A DNA stretch of 36,120 bases from Thermoleophilia bacterium (GCA_017882605.1 JADGPE010000016.1:1-36120), one strand, 5' to 3'; shown: positions 8,051 to 15,853, counted from the first letter of the stretch. Notes: generated from the letters alone by a model not told the origin. Numbers and translations: made by a program.

Positions 8051-8155
8051 GGCGGTCGCCTCCCGGCCCGGCAGGCATGACCGGGCCTGCAACGAAAGAA
8101 GTCGCCACAGAGCGGCTGCTCGCCGTTCGCTGCGCTATGGAAATGTTCCGTAAAG

Positions 8156-8176
8156 CCTCGACTGGCCGGGTCGAGG
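8156..8176. repeat. 7-bp inverted repeat upstream of the SpoIID-like gene
   Basis: CCTCGAC, 7-base spacer, GTCGAGG, a perfect inverted repeat ending 7 bases before the putative -10. The position would suit an operator; a transcript hairpin is less likely because the probable start of transcription lies downstream. Confidence 0.4.
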
Positions 8177-8183
8177 GGTCGGC

Positions 8184-8189
8184 TACCGT
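8184..8189 (+). promoter_or_regulatory. Putative -10 (TACCGT) of the SpoIID-like gene
   Basis: TACCGT, then seven bases, then GTG at 8197. An alternative GTG start at 8188 would overlap the hexamer, which is the reason for preferring 8197. Confidence 0.45.
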
Positions 8190-8196
8190 GGCCCGT

Positions 8197-9870
8197 GTGG
8201 GTCGCTCCGCCCTCCGGCCGGCCGCCGCCGCGCTGCTGCTCGCCGGCGGCTTCACGCTGTCGGTGCTCGCGGCCGGCCCCGCACTCGGCGGCCCGGTCGC
8301 GTCGACCTCGACCGCGCCGTCGACCCCTGCTTCGACCTCGACGACGGCCGGCGCGACGACAACCAGCCCGGCGAAGGCGGTGCTCGTCGTCGACGGCCAC
8401 GGCTGGGGGCACGGTCTGGGGCTGAGCCAATGGGGCGCCTACGGCTACGCGAAGCACGGTTGGGGCTACGACCGGATTCTTGCCCACTACTACCCGGGCA
8501 CGACGCTCGGGCGGGCGAAGGCCAGGGCGGTGCGCGTGCTGCTCGTGTCGGCGAAGAAGGCCACGCTGAGCTCCGCGGTGCCCTGGACCGTCACGGACGC
8601 CGCAGGCCGGCGCGCCAGGCTCGACCCAGGGTCACTCCTGCTGAAGGGAGCGCTCGTCGTGGCCGGGCAGCTCGCGTTGCAACCGCCCTACACGTTCGCA
8701 GCCGCTCAGCCTCTCTCGGTCAACGGCACGCCGTATCGCGGCAAGCTCGTCGTCGCCGGCGACGGGAAGGTCGTGCAGGTGATCGACATCGTCGGGCTCG
8801 AGCAGTACCTCAAAGGCGTCGTGCCGGCGGAGATGCCGTCGGACTGGGCGCCCGACGCGCTGAAGGCGCAGGCCGTGGCGGCCCGCTCGTACGCGCTTGC
8901 GAACCTCGCGCAGGGCCGTGCGTTCGACCTCTACGGGGACACGCGCGACCAGGCGTATGGTGGCGTGAAGGCCGAGTCGGCGAGCACGAACGACGCCGTC
9001 GACGCCACCCGGGGCGAGGTCGTGCTCTACGCAGGCAAGGTCGCCGACACGTTGTTCTTCTCCACGTCGGGCGGGCGCACCGCGTCAGCGCTCGAGTCGA
9101 CCGGCACTGCGGTGCCGTACCTCGTCCCGGTCGCAGACCCGTACGATCGACTCTCGCCCTACCACGACTGGGGGCCGGTGGTGCTCGACGCCGCGAAGGC
9201 GGCGAAGGCGTTGAAGCTGTCTGCGCCGATCGCCGACCTGCAGACCACGACGGGGGCTTCGGGCCGTGTGCTTTCGGTGACCGCTGTTGCCGACGACGAC
9301 TCGCAGGTGACGCTGACGGGCGACCAGGTTCGGACCGCGCTCGGCCTTCGCTCCACCTGGTTCTCACCGGCGGTGCTCGAGCTTCTCCCGGTCGCGAAGA
9401 CGATGACCTACGGCGGTGCCGTCTCGCTCACCGGTCTGGTGCATGGAGTCGAGGCACTGTCACTCGAGTCGAAGACTGCCGCGGTGCCCGGCTGGGCGCC
9501 GGCAGGAGATCTCATGCTCGGCCCGGACGGGTCGTTCGCCACGATCGTCAGGCCGCTGGCGACGACGCAGTACCGGCTCGTCTGGGGCGACGTGCGCGCG
9601 GGTCTTGCCCGGATCGCGGTCGCTCCGCGGGTCGATGCGACGCTGAGCCCGTCCGCCGTCAGCGGGTCGATCCGGCCGGCCGTCGCCGCCGCTGCGGTGC
9701 AGCTCCAGCAGCAGGCAGGCACGGTCTGGACGACGGTCTCCTCGACCGTGACGGACACGTCCGGATCGTGGAGCTTCGCGGGCGCACCCCCGGCAGGCAC
9801 CTATCGCGTCCGCTGCGCGCCGGGTCAGGGCCTGGTCGCCGGGGTCTCCTCGACGCTGCTCGTCCAGTGA
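8197..9870 (+). CDS. Secreted SpoIID/LytB-domain protein
   Basis: A 557-residue exported protein of the SpoIID/LytB family, whose characterised members act on peptidoglycan (SpoIID is a lytic transglycosylase). Residues 1-31 look like a signal peptide (RPAAAALLLAGGFTLSVLAA), followed by a Ser/Thr/Pro/Ala-rich linker to about 58. DGHGWGHGLGLSQWGAYGYA (66-85) precedes the SpoIID core GLEQYLKGVVPAEMPSDW (200-217) and ALKAQAVAARSYAL, with FFSTSGGRTASALES further on. In Bacillus SpoIID the HGxGHG motif is C-terminal; here it comes first, as in other actinobacterial homologues. A C-terminal Ig-like region (about 440-557) may bind the cell surface. The start could also be GTG 8188 or ATG 8137. Its stop overlaps the next GTG (GTGA). 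Confidence 0.88.
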   Translation: MGRSALRPAAAALLLAGGFTLSVLAAGPALGGPVASTSTAPSTPASTSTTAGATTTSPAKAVLVVDGHGWGHGLGLSQWGAYGYAKHGWGYDRILAHYYPGTTLGRAKARAVRVLLVSAKKATLSSAVPWTVTDAAGRRARLDPGSLLLKGALVVAGQLALQPPYTFAAAQPLSVNGTPYRGKLVVAGDGKVVQVIDIVGLEQYLKGVVPAEMPSDWAPDALKAQAVAARSYALANLAQGRAFDLYGDTRDQAYGGVKAESASTNDAVDATRGEVVLYAGKVADTLFFSTSGGRTASALESTGTAVPYLVPVADPYDRLSPYHDWGPVVLDAAKAAKALKLSAPIADLQTTTGASGRVLSVTAVADDDSQVTLTGDQVRTALGLRSTWFSPAVLELLPVAKTMTYGGAVSLTGLVHGVEALSLESKTAAVPGWAPAGDLMLGPDGSFATIVRPLATTQYRLVWGDVRAGLARIAVAPRVDATLSPSAVSGSIRPAVAAAAVQLQQQAGTVWTTVSSTVTDTSGSWSFAGAPPAGTYRVRCAPGQGLVAGVSSTLLVQ

Positions 9871-11315
9871 AGCGCCGGCTGGCGGCCGCGCTCGCGATCG
9901 CCGCGCTCGTGCTGCCGGCGGCGGCGTCGGCGTTCGACGGCACGGAGCCGCTCGCCGCCCGCCAGTGGTACCTCGCCAACGACCGTGCGTGGACGTACTG
10001 GCCGACCCAGCCGCAGCTCTTCCCCATCAGCGTCGCCGTGATCGACTCCGGCATCGATGGGACACATCCCGAGTTCACAGGGCGTGTGGTCGCTGCGAAG
10101 TCGTTCGTGGGCGGCTCCCCGTTTCGCGACGATCAGGGACACGGCACCTTCGTCGCGGGCGAGATCGCAGCGAACCCGTTCAACGGCGAGGGCATCGCCG
10201 GCATGGCCTTCAATGCGCGGCTGATGATTGCGAAGGTCGTCGGGGCGGACGGCGTGGTGTCGCTGAGGGCGGAGGTGGCCGCGATCCGCTGGGCCGCCGA
10301 CAACGGGGCGCGCGTGATCAATCTCAGCCTCGGCGGCGTTCGCGACCCACTCGACCCCCAGCTCGACACCTACTCACCGCTCGAGCAGGCGGCAGTGGAA
10401 TACGCCTATTCGAAGGGCGCCGTCGTCGTTGCCGCGGTGGGGAACGGACCGCAGTCCCCGGCCACACCCTGGGGCTTCGCCCACTATCCCGCCTCGCTGC
10501 CGCACGTGATCGGTGTCAGCGCGGTGCGGCAGGATGGGTCGGTCCCCAACTACTCGAATCGCGACGCCGTCTACAACGATCTCGCCGCTCCGGGAGCGGC
10601 GATCTTCTCGACGATCCCGACCAACCTGGTCGAGGCCAGGGCGGGCTGTGCCGGCGAGCCCTACTCGGACTGCGGGCCGTTCGAGTTTCGCGATGCGATC
10701 GGGACGTCGTTCTCGACACCACAGGTCTCGGCCGCCGCCGCCTTGCTCCTCGGCCAGGATCCGACGCTTCGCCCGGAGCAGGTGGCCTGGCTGCTCGAGC
10801 GCAGTGCCGACGACGCCAACCCGTCGACCGGGTGCGCGACCTGCCCGGCCGGACGTGACCTGTTCACGGGCTGGGGCACGCTCGACGTCGAGAGCGCCCT
10901 CGACCTGCTGGCGCAAGGGTCAGTCCCGCCCGCCGACCACTACGAGCCGAACGACAACGCCGGCCCGTGGGCGCACGCGCTGCCGCCGCTGCCGCAGACG
11001 ATCGAGGCGACGCTCGACTACTGGGACGACAATCTCGACGTCTACCGCGTCTACCTGCAGAAGGGCAGCCGGCTCTATGCGCGGGTGACACCGGAGGGCA
11101 GCGGCAGCGTGCGGATGAGTCTCTGGGCGCCGGGCACGCAACGTGTCGACACGCTCGACGGCGAGCGCTCGCTGCTCACGCGTTCGCGAGTCGTCGGGGC
11201 GCAGTCGCGGCTCGCCTACCGGGCAACGCGGACAGGCACCTACTACCTCGAGCTCAGGCTCAGCCGCCCGGCCTACGATCCTCTGGCCTACCGCCTCGCA
11301 GTCGCGCGCAGGTAG
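9867..11315 (+). CDS. Secreted S8 (subtilisin-like) serine protease
   Basis: A 482-residue subtilase with a Sec signal peptide (MKRRLAAALAIAALVLPAAA, cleavage near SAFDG). The catalytic triad is complete: Asp60 in VAVIDSGID, His92 in DDQGHGTFVAG and Ser281 in IGTSFSTPQVSAA, with the oxyanion Asn193 in AAVGNG. There is no long propeptide. After the catalytic domain (to about 365), the segment opening ADHYEPNDNAGPWA resembles a pre-peptidase C-terminal (PPC-like) beta-sandwich. Four Cys (261, 269 and CATC further on) could form disulfides outside the cell. It is translationally coupled to the SpoIID-like gene (GTGA), suggesting a joint cell-envelope role. The substrate is unknown. Confidence 0.92.
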   Translation: MKRRLAAALAIAALVLPAAASAFDGTEPLAARQWYLANDRAWTYWPTQPQLFPISVAVIDSGIDGTHPEFTGRVVAAKSFVGGSPFRDDQGHGTFVAGEIAANPFNGEGIAGMAFNARLMIAKVVGADGVVSLRAEVAAIRWAADNGARVINLSLGGVRDPLDPQLDTYSPLEQAAVEYAYSKGAVVVAAVGNGPQSPATPWGFAHYPASLPHVIGVSAVRQDGSVPNYSNRDAVYNDLAAPGAAIFSTIPTNLVEARAGCAGEPYSDCGPFEFRDAIGTSFSTPQVSAAAALLLGQDPTLRPEQVAWLLERSADDANPSTGCATCPAGRDLFTGWGTLDVESALDLLAQGSVPPADHYEPNDNAGPWAHALPPLPQTIEATLDYWDDNLDVYRVYLQKGSRLYARVTPEGSGSVRMSLWAPGTQRVDTLDGERSLLTRSRVVGAQSRLAYRATRTGTYYLELRLSRPAYDPLAYRLAVARR

Positions 11316-11342
11316 TGCCGAGGCCGCGCTGACGGTCGACGT

Positions 11343-11993
11343 CTAGCCGCCGTTCTCGCGCAACTCGGCCGGATCGACATCGCGCAGCACACGCGCCGGC
11401 GACCCGACGACGACCTTGCGCGCCGGCACGTCCCGGGTCACCACAGCTCCTGCGCCGACGAATGCCTCCTCGCCGATCTCGACCGCAGGACAGAGGACAG
11501 CACCGCCGCCGACCCGCGCGCCGCGCCTGATCGTCGGCCCCTTCAGCAGCGCCTTGCGCCGCTCGGTGCGGCCCATGAAGTTGTCGTTCGTGGTGACGAC
11601 ACACGGGGCGATGAAGACGTCTTCCTCGAGCGTCGAGTACGCCGTCACGTACGCCTCCGCCTGGATCCGGGTGCCTCTCCCGACGGTCGTGTCGTTTTCG
11701 ATCAGCGATCCCCGCCCGAGGATGCAGTCGTCGGCCATCTGCACGCGCTCGCGGATGCACGACTGGTCACCGACGATGCAGTTGGCGCCGACTGTCGCGC
11801 CCGCGAACACGATCGCGCCGGTCGAGACGATCGTGCCGTCGCCGATCGTCGCCGGTGGCAGCGGGTCGCGCTTGGCGGTCGAGGACCGGCCGAGTGACGG
11901 CTGCTTCCCGATCACGGCATTCTCGAGCACGCGCACTCCTTCGCCGAGCACCGTGCCGGGATAGACGATCGCCGACGGATGGACGTCAGGCAT
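11343..11993 (-). CDS. Hexapeptide-repeat acyltransferase, WbpD-like
   Basis: A 216-residue left-handed beta-helix acetyltransferase. The N-terminus MPDVHPSAIVYPGTVLGEGV begins the [LIV]-G-x4 repeats that run to about residue 190 (IGDGTIVSTGAIVFAGATVG, VGDQSCIRERVQMADDCILG, GARVGGGAVLCPAVEIGEEA), with the typical end GSPARVLRDV. A His-free loop TTNDNFMGRTERRK occupies the position of the acceptor loop. With the adjacent Gfo/Idh, 6-dehydrogenase and 2-epimerase genes it fits the WbpD step, N-acetylation of a 3-amino uridine-sugar uronate. A longer frame to 12059 exists, but the ATG at 11993 gives the canonical start and overlaps the upstream gene by only 8 bases. Confidence 0.87.
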   Translation of the reverse strand: MPDVHPSAIVYPGTVLGEGVRVLENAVIGKQPSLGRSSTAKRDPLPPATIGDGTIVSTGAIVFAGATVGANCIVGDQSCIRERVQMADDCILGRGSLIENDTTVGRGTRIQAEAYVTAYSTLEEDVFIAPCVVTTNDNFMGRTERRKALLKGPTIRRGARVGGGAVLCPAVEIGEEAFVGAGAVVTRDVPARKVVVGSPARVLRDVDPAELRENGG

Positions 11994-12954
11994 GGAGCGA
12001 ATTCGTGAGCATCTCGAGGGCGCGCACGACGCGGGCGCCGTCGCGCGCGACCTTGCCACGATCGTGCTGTCCGGCGACGAGCTCGAGGAAATAGGTGCAT
12101 TCGAGGCGCAGGGGTTCGGCGGTCGAGATCTTCGGGATGGAGATATCGCCCGAGCGCGTCTGCCACTCGCCGTACGTCTCGGCGCGCTTCCACGGCGACT
12201 TCTCGTAGATCGTCACCTTGCGCTCGAGCTCCATGTCGTCGAACACGACCATCTTCTCGCGGCCGACGACGGTCATCTTGCGCATCTTGTGCGGGTCGAG
12301 CCACGAGAGATGCATGTGCGCGATCTTGCCGGACGGAAAGCGCAGGTAACAGAAGACGACGTCCTCGACACCCGGAGTGAGAAAGTCGCGACCCTGTGCG
12401 ACGGCAACCTCGGGATCCTCGTCGAGCAGATAGAGGATCACGGAGAGGTCGTGGACGCCGAGCGACCAGAGCGCGTTCTCGTTCGTGCGCACGATGCCGA
12501 GGTTCTGCCGGTTGCCGTAGACGCACAGCACCTCGCCGAGCTCCCCGGCGTCGATCAACTGCTTCAACTTGAGCACGCCGGGGTGGTAGAGCAGGAGGTG
12601 ACCCGGCATCAGCACGCAATCGCGCTCGGCGGCGAGCGACACGAGCTCGTCCATCTCCGCGGCGTGCATCGCCGGTGGCTTCTCGACCAGCACGTGCTTC
12701 CCCGCCTCGAGCACGCGCTTCGCGAGCGCGTGGTGCGTGGGGACCGGAGTGGCGACGACGACGGCGTCGACTGAGTCGTCGGCGAGCACCACATCGAGGT
12801 CATCGGTGACCTGCGCGTTGGGATAGCGCGCGGCGAAGCGCTCGCGCAGTTCAGGATCGAGGTCGACGAGCCACGCAAGGTCGGCCAGGTCGTCGAAGTT
12901 GCGGACCAGGTTCGGGCCCCAGTAGCCGAGGCCGGCCACCGCGACCCGGGTCAC
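11986..12954 (-). CDS. Gfo/Idh/MocA oxidoreductase, WbpB-like
   Basis: A 322-residue NAD-dependent sugar oxidoreductase. MTRVAVAGLGYWGPNLVRNF carries the Rossmann GxGxxG. VDAVVVATPVPTHHALAK and GKHVLVEKPPAMHAAEMDEL (the EKP motif) are hallmarks of the family, and ENALWSLGVHDLSVILYL includes the catalytic-region His. In this neighbourhood it most likely oxidises C3 of a UDP-GlcNAc uronate (WbpB role). The GTG start (12952-12954) overlaps the dehydrogenase TGA (GTGA), so expression should be coupled. The frame stays open further upstream, but that part is antisense-like read-in of the dehydrogenase gene. Confidence 0.9.
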   Translation of the reverse strand: MTRVAVAGLGYWGPNLVRNFDDLADLAWLVDLDPELRERFAARYPNAQVTDDLDVVLADDSVDAVVVATPVPTHHALAKRVLEAGKHVLVEKPPAMHAAEMDELVSLAAERDCVLMPGHLLLYHPGVLKLKQLIDAGELGEVLCVYGNRQNLGIVRTNENALWSLGVHDLSVILYLLDEDPEVAVAQGRDFLTPGVEDVVFCYLRFPSGKIAHMHLSWLDPHKMRKMTVVGREKMVVFDDMELERKVTIYEKSPWKRAETYGEWQTRSGDISIPKISTAEPLRLECTYFLELVAGQHDRGKVARDGARVVRALEMLTNSLHA

Positions 12955-14219
12955 AGCTTCCAGACCTTGCCGTCGATCTCGTGGCCCTTGGTGGCGTTGC
13001 GGAAGTCGACGATCACCCGGCCACGGCGCACGAGGTCGCCGTAGTCGATCTGGGAGTGATTGGTCACGATCGCGACGCAGTCGTATGCCTCGGGCTCGAG
13101 CGGGACCGAGGCCAGGTCGCCGAAGGTCGGGACGAACGGGTCGTGGTAGGCAACGTCGGCGCCGGCGTTGCGCAACAGCTGGATCAGCTTTTCGGCAGGC
13201 GTCTCGCGCCAGTCGCCGATGTCGGGCTTGTAGGCGACGCCGATGATCAGGATCTTCGAGCCGCTGACCGACTTGTTCGCGCCGTGGTTGAGCGCCTGTG
13301 AGATCAGCGACCTGCAGAAGTACGGCATGTTGTTGTTGACCTCGCCCGCCAGCTCGATGAAGCGCGTCGAGAAGTCGAACTCGCGCGCCTTCCAGGTGAG
13401 GTAGAAGGGATCGATCGGGATGCAGTGGCCGCCGAGGCCCGGGCCGGGCTTGAACGACGCGAACCCGAACGGCTTCGTGGCGGCCGCTTCGATCACCTCC
13501 CACACATCGATCTCCATCCGGTCGCAGAGTTGCGCGAGCTCGTTGACGAGTGCGATGTTGACGGCGCGGTAGATGTTCTCCAGCAGCTTCGTCAGCTCGG
13601 CGGCGTCCGGTGTCGAGACCTCGTGCACCGTGTCGAGCGCCGTGCGATAGACGTCCGCCGCCGCCTTCGTGCACTCCGGCGTGATCCCGCCGACGACCTT
13701 TGGCGTCGTCTTCGTCGTCCAGTCCTCACGGCCGGGGTCGACGCGCTCCGGCGACATGGCGAGGTGGAAGTCGGCGCCCGCCTTCAGGCCCGATCCCTGC
13801 TCGAGGATCGGCTGCAGGATCTCGCGGGTCGTGCCGGGCCACGTGGTCGACTCGAGGACGACGACCTGGCCGCGTTGCAGGACCGGTGCGAGGCTCTGTG
13901 CGGCGCGCTCGATGTACGAGAGATCGGGCTCGCGCTGGCGCGAGAGGGGCGTCGGCAATGCGATCAGGACGGCGTGCGCCTGTTTGACCTGCTCGTAGTC
14001 CGTGCTCGCAACGACGCGGCCCTTGTCGACGAGCGGCTCGAGGCGCTCGGAGGTGACGTCCTCGATGTGGCTCGTGCCGGCGTTCAACGCCTCCACGATG
14101 CCCGGCTGCACGTCGATGACGAGAACGCGCCTTCCTGCTTCCGCGAATGTGACCGCGAGCGGCAGACCGACGTAGCCCGCGCCGATGACGGCGACGTCGT
14201 AGAGGGTCGTCTCGGGCAC
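12951..14219 (-). CDS. Nucleotide sugar dehydrogenase (UDP-GlcNAc/ManNAc 6-dehydrogenase, WbpA-like)
   Basis: A 422-residue UDP-sugar dehydrogenase that oxidises C6 to a carboxylate in two NAD+ steps. N-terminal Rossmann: YDVAVIGAGYVGLPLAVTFA. STTWPGTTREILQPIL and MSPERVDPGRED follow. The central helix domain contains ELTKLLENIYRAVNIALVNE, the catalytic Cys is in KPGPGLGGHCIPIDPFYL, and the UDP-binding domain contains ILIIGVAYKPDIGDWRETPA. The sequence best matches the WbpA/WecC-type branch, not UDP-glucose dehydrogenase, and the flanking genes favour UDP-GlcNAc as substrate. The GTG at 14219 is preferred, as the frame upstream reads into wecB. The wecB stop is 5 bases upstream. Confidence 0.92.
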   Translation of the reverse strand: MPETTLYDVAVIGAGYVGLPLAVTFAEAGRRVLVIDVQPGIVEALNAGTSHIEDVTSERLEPLVDKGRVVASTDYEQVKQAHAVLIALPTPLSRQREPDLSYIERAAQSLAPVLQRGQVVVLESTTWPGTTREILQPILEQGSGLKAGADFHLAMSPERVDPGREDWTTKTTPKVVGGITPECTKAAADVYRTALDTVHEVSTPDAAELTKLLENIYRAVNIALVNELAQLCDRMEIDVWEVIEAAATKPFGFASFKPGPGLGGHCIPIDPFYLTWKAREFDFSTRFIELAGEVNNNMPYFCRSLISQALNHGANKSVSGSKILIIGVAYKPDIGDWRETPAEKLIQLLRNAGADVAYHDPFVPTFGDLASVPLEPEAYDCVAIVTNHSQIDYGDLVRRGRVIVDFRNATKGHEIDGKVWKL

Positions 14220-14224
14220 GGCGC

Positions 14225-15241
14225 TCAAGCGTACAGAACGGCCGCGATGCGTTCGGAGGCGTGCCCGTCGCCGTAGAGCGGAGGTGCGGCCTCCGGGAAG
14301 CGGGCCTGCGCGAGCGCGGCGGCGAGCCCGGGCGGCTCGGCGAGCCGGTTCGCGCCGGCCGCCACCGTGTCGACCCACTCGGTGCTCGTCCGCAACGTGA
14401 CACAGGGGACACGCAGCCAGTACGCCTCCTTCTGCAGGCCGCCAGAGTCGGTGACGACCACGTCGGCTGCGGCGACGAGCGCGAGCATCTCCAGATAACC
14501 GAGCGGTTCGATCGCCTGGATGTGGGCGTCCAGGCGGAGACCCAGCTCGTCGAGTGCGTGACGCGTGCGCGGGTGAACGGGGAAGACGAACCTGCGCTCT
14601 GCGGCGTTGAGCGCTTCGACGATCGATCGCAGACGGTCGGGCTCCGTGTTCGCCTGGCGGTGGATCGTCAGCGCCGTGTACGGCGGCTCGAACGGGAGCT
14701 CGAGCCGCCGCGCCGCCGCCTCGAAGAGCCGCGTCGCATCGCCCATCACGTCGCCCACGACCTCGCGCCGGCCGGGCACGCCCTCCTGCTCGAGCTGCGA
14801 TGCCGAGCGCTCGTCGGGACAGAAGAGCAGCGCCGACAACCGGTCGACCTCGATTCGGTTGCGCTCCTCGGGCATCGAGAGGTCGAAGCTGCGCAGCCCG
14901 GCCTCGACGTGGGCGACCGCGACCTCTTCGCCCGCGGCATGCGCACCGGCGAGGGTCGAGTTCGTGTCGCCGTAGACCAGCACCCAGTCGGGCCGCTCCG
15001 CTTCGACCACCTCGCGGATCGGCGTCGTCATCGCGCCCGGGTCGGACGTGCGCAGATCGAGGCGGTACGCCGGCTCGGGTATCCCCAGTTCGTCGAAGAA
15101 GACCTGCGACATGGCCGGGTCCCAGTGCTGTCCGGTGTGGAGCACGATCTCGTCGATCCCGGCATCTCGCAGGGCGACCGAGAGCGGCGCCGACTTGATG
15201 AACTGCGGGCGGTTCCCGACGACGGATAGGACTTTTGTCAC
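14225..15241 (-). CDS. wecB: Non-hydrolysing UDP-N-acetylglucosamine 2-epimerase (WecB/WbpI family)
   Basis: A 338-residue GT-B-fold epimerase that inverts C2 of UDP-GlcNAc or of a derived uronate. Seen: MTKVLSVVGNRPQFIKSAPL, VLHTGQHWDPAMSQVFFDEL, VLVYGDTNSTLAGA, VAHVEAGLRSFDLSMPEERNR, LTIHRQANTEPDRL, FPVHPRTRHAL, VVTDSGGLQKEAYWLRVPCV and LRTSTEWVDTVAAGAN, which cover all the family signatures. With the other three genes of the operon it could act as WbpI on UDP-2,3-diacetamido-glucuronate; WecB function on plain UDP-GlcNAc is equally possible. A TATCGT hexamer (15249-15254) lies 7 bases before the GTG. Confidence 0.92.
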   Translation of the reverse strand: MTKVLSVVGNRPQFIKSAPLSVALRDAGIDEIVLHTGQHWDPAMSQVFFDELGIPEPAYRLDLRTSDPGAMTTPIREVVEAERPDWVLVYGDTNSTLAGAHAAGEEVAVAHVEAGLRSFDLSMPEERNRIEVDRLSALLFCPDERSASQLEQEGVPGRREVVGDVMGDATRLFEAAARRLELPFEPPYTALTIHRQANTEPDRLRSIVEALNAAERRFVFPVHPRTRHALDELGLRLDAHIQAIEPLGYLEMLALVAAADVVVTDSGGLQKEAYWLRVPCVTLRTSTEWVDTVAAGANRLAEPPGLAAALAQARFPEAAPPLYGDGHASERIAAVLYA

Positions 15242-15247
15242 CCTCGC

Positions 15248-15254
15248 TACGATA
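15248..15254. promoter_or_regulatory. Overlapping divergent -10 elements (tRNA-Lys / wecB operon)
   Basis: The seven bases TACGATA contain TACGAT on the plus strand (15248-15253, 14 bases before tRNA-Lys) and TATCGT on the minus strand (15249-15254, 7 bases before the wecB GTG). A single site may therefore initiate transcription in both directions. No -35 was recognised for either. Confidence 0.45.
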
Positions 15255-15267
15255 CGCGGCGCTTCCC

Positions 15268-15340
15268 GGGCCGTTAGCTCAGCTGGTAGAGCAGGGGACT
15301 CTTAATCCCAAGGTCGAAGGTTCGATCCCTTCACGGCCCA
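15268..15340 (+). tRNA. tRNA-Lys (anticodon CTT)
   Basis: A 73-base cloverleaf. The acceptor stem GGGCCGT pairs with ACGGCCC (15333-15339), with discriminator A at 15340. The D arm is GCTCAGCTGGTAGAGC. The anticodon loop CTCTTAA (15299-15305) has anticodon CTT at 15301-15303, and its stem GGGGA/TCCCA carries one G-A mismatch at the outer pair. The T arm contains GGTTCGATCC. CCA is not encoded. Sequence to the right is gene-poor and decayed, which fits use of this tRNA 3' end as an integration site. Confidence 0.97.
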
Positions 15341-15411
15341 TTCCCGGAACCCAGTCGTCAACAGAGCCTATGGCCGAGCTGCCCCCGTGGTCATGGGCGT
15401 TTCCGAGAGTG

Positions 15412-15433
15412 GGGGCAACAGACGGGGCAACAG
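15412..15433. repeat. Two direct copies of GGGGCAACAG, 12-base period
   Basis: Copies at 15412-15421 and 15424-15433, about 75 bases from the tRNA-Lys 3' end. Short repeats spaced like this beside a tRNA are compatible with recombinase arm-binding sites, but no recombinase gene is present to support that. Confidence 0.5.
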
Positions 15434-15457
15434 GAGTCACGGATGTCTCGCCTCCTT

Positions 15458-15501
15458 TGGGATGCGACGAGAAGTCCTGTGGGATGCGACGACAAGTCCT
15501 G
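15458..15501. repeat. Tandem 22-bp direct repeat
   Basis: Units 15458-15479 and 15480-15501 are immediately adjacent and identical except at position 14 (G in the first, C in the second). Each begins TGGGATGCGACGA and ends AAGTCCTG. The origin is unclear; it could be a protein-binding repeat or a tandem slip. Confidence 0.85.
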
Positions 15502-15853
15502 CACGAGTGGTGTTGAGGCCGTTTGGGACTGTGATCGCGCCTTGGGAGCCTTTGATGACAGGACTGGCCCTTTCGTCGCCCGCCGAGGAGCGTCGAGCGC
15601 GTCCATCGCGCGAAAGCCCCTGGCGACCAGTTCGTCGCTCGCTCGAAATCAGCCGTGATTGTCCGCGAGACACCTCGGCAGGCTGTGCAGTGTCGTCAGC
15701 CCTGGTTACGCGGTGGTCAAGTCCGTCCAGGGTTAGGAGATAGGGGCCGGCAAAACGCCGCTTGCCGTGGACAGGGAAGATCCACCAGACCCGACGGACC
15801 AGTGGTGACGGCCGGCGCTGGCGGGCAAATCCCGGAGGGCTGGCCGTAAGCCC

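Larger units (their letters stand above)
15341..15853. other. Gene-poor stretch next to tRNA-Lys
   Basis: No convincing protein-coding frame: several short open frames on both strands lack recognisable motifs or ribosome sites. It contains two sets of short direct repeats (15412-15433 and 15458-15501) and an imperfect hairpin around CCCTGG...CCAGGG (about 15699-15735). I read it as the edge of a decayed integrated element. No integrase gene was found. Confidence 0.5.

Noticed and set aside
8051-8190. Riboswitch upstream of the wall-active SpoIID-like gene
   Set aside because: c-di-AMP riboswitches precede some actinobacterial wall hydrolase genes, but the conserved core was not recognised and the probable promoter leaves no leader for one.
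8430-9866. Long open frame upstream of and in phase with the S8 protease gene, overlapping the SpoIID-like gene
   Set aside because: It is Arg-rich shadow translation of the SpoIID-like gene; the protease has a clear signal peptide starting at 9867.
15048-15516. Open frames covering the tRNA-Lys region (products containing SSAGRAGDS or GPLAQLVEQGTLNPKVEGS strings)
   Set aside because: These are well-known artefacts of translating tRNA genes; the tRNA cloverleaf explains the sequence.
15690-15850. Possible structured RNA in the stretch after the 22-bp repeats
   Set aside because: A CCCTGG/CCAGGG hairpin and some GC-rich pairing are visible, but no match to RNase P, tmRNA, SRP or 6S RNA landmarks.
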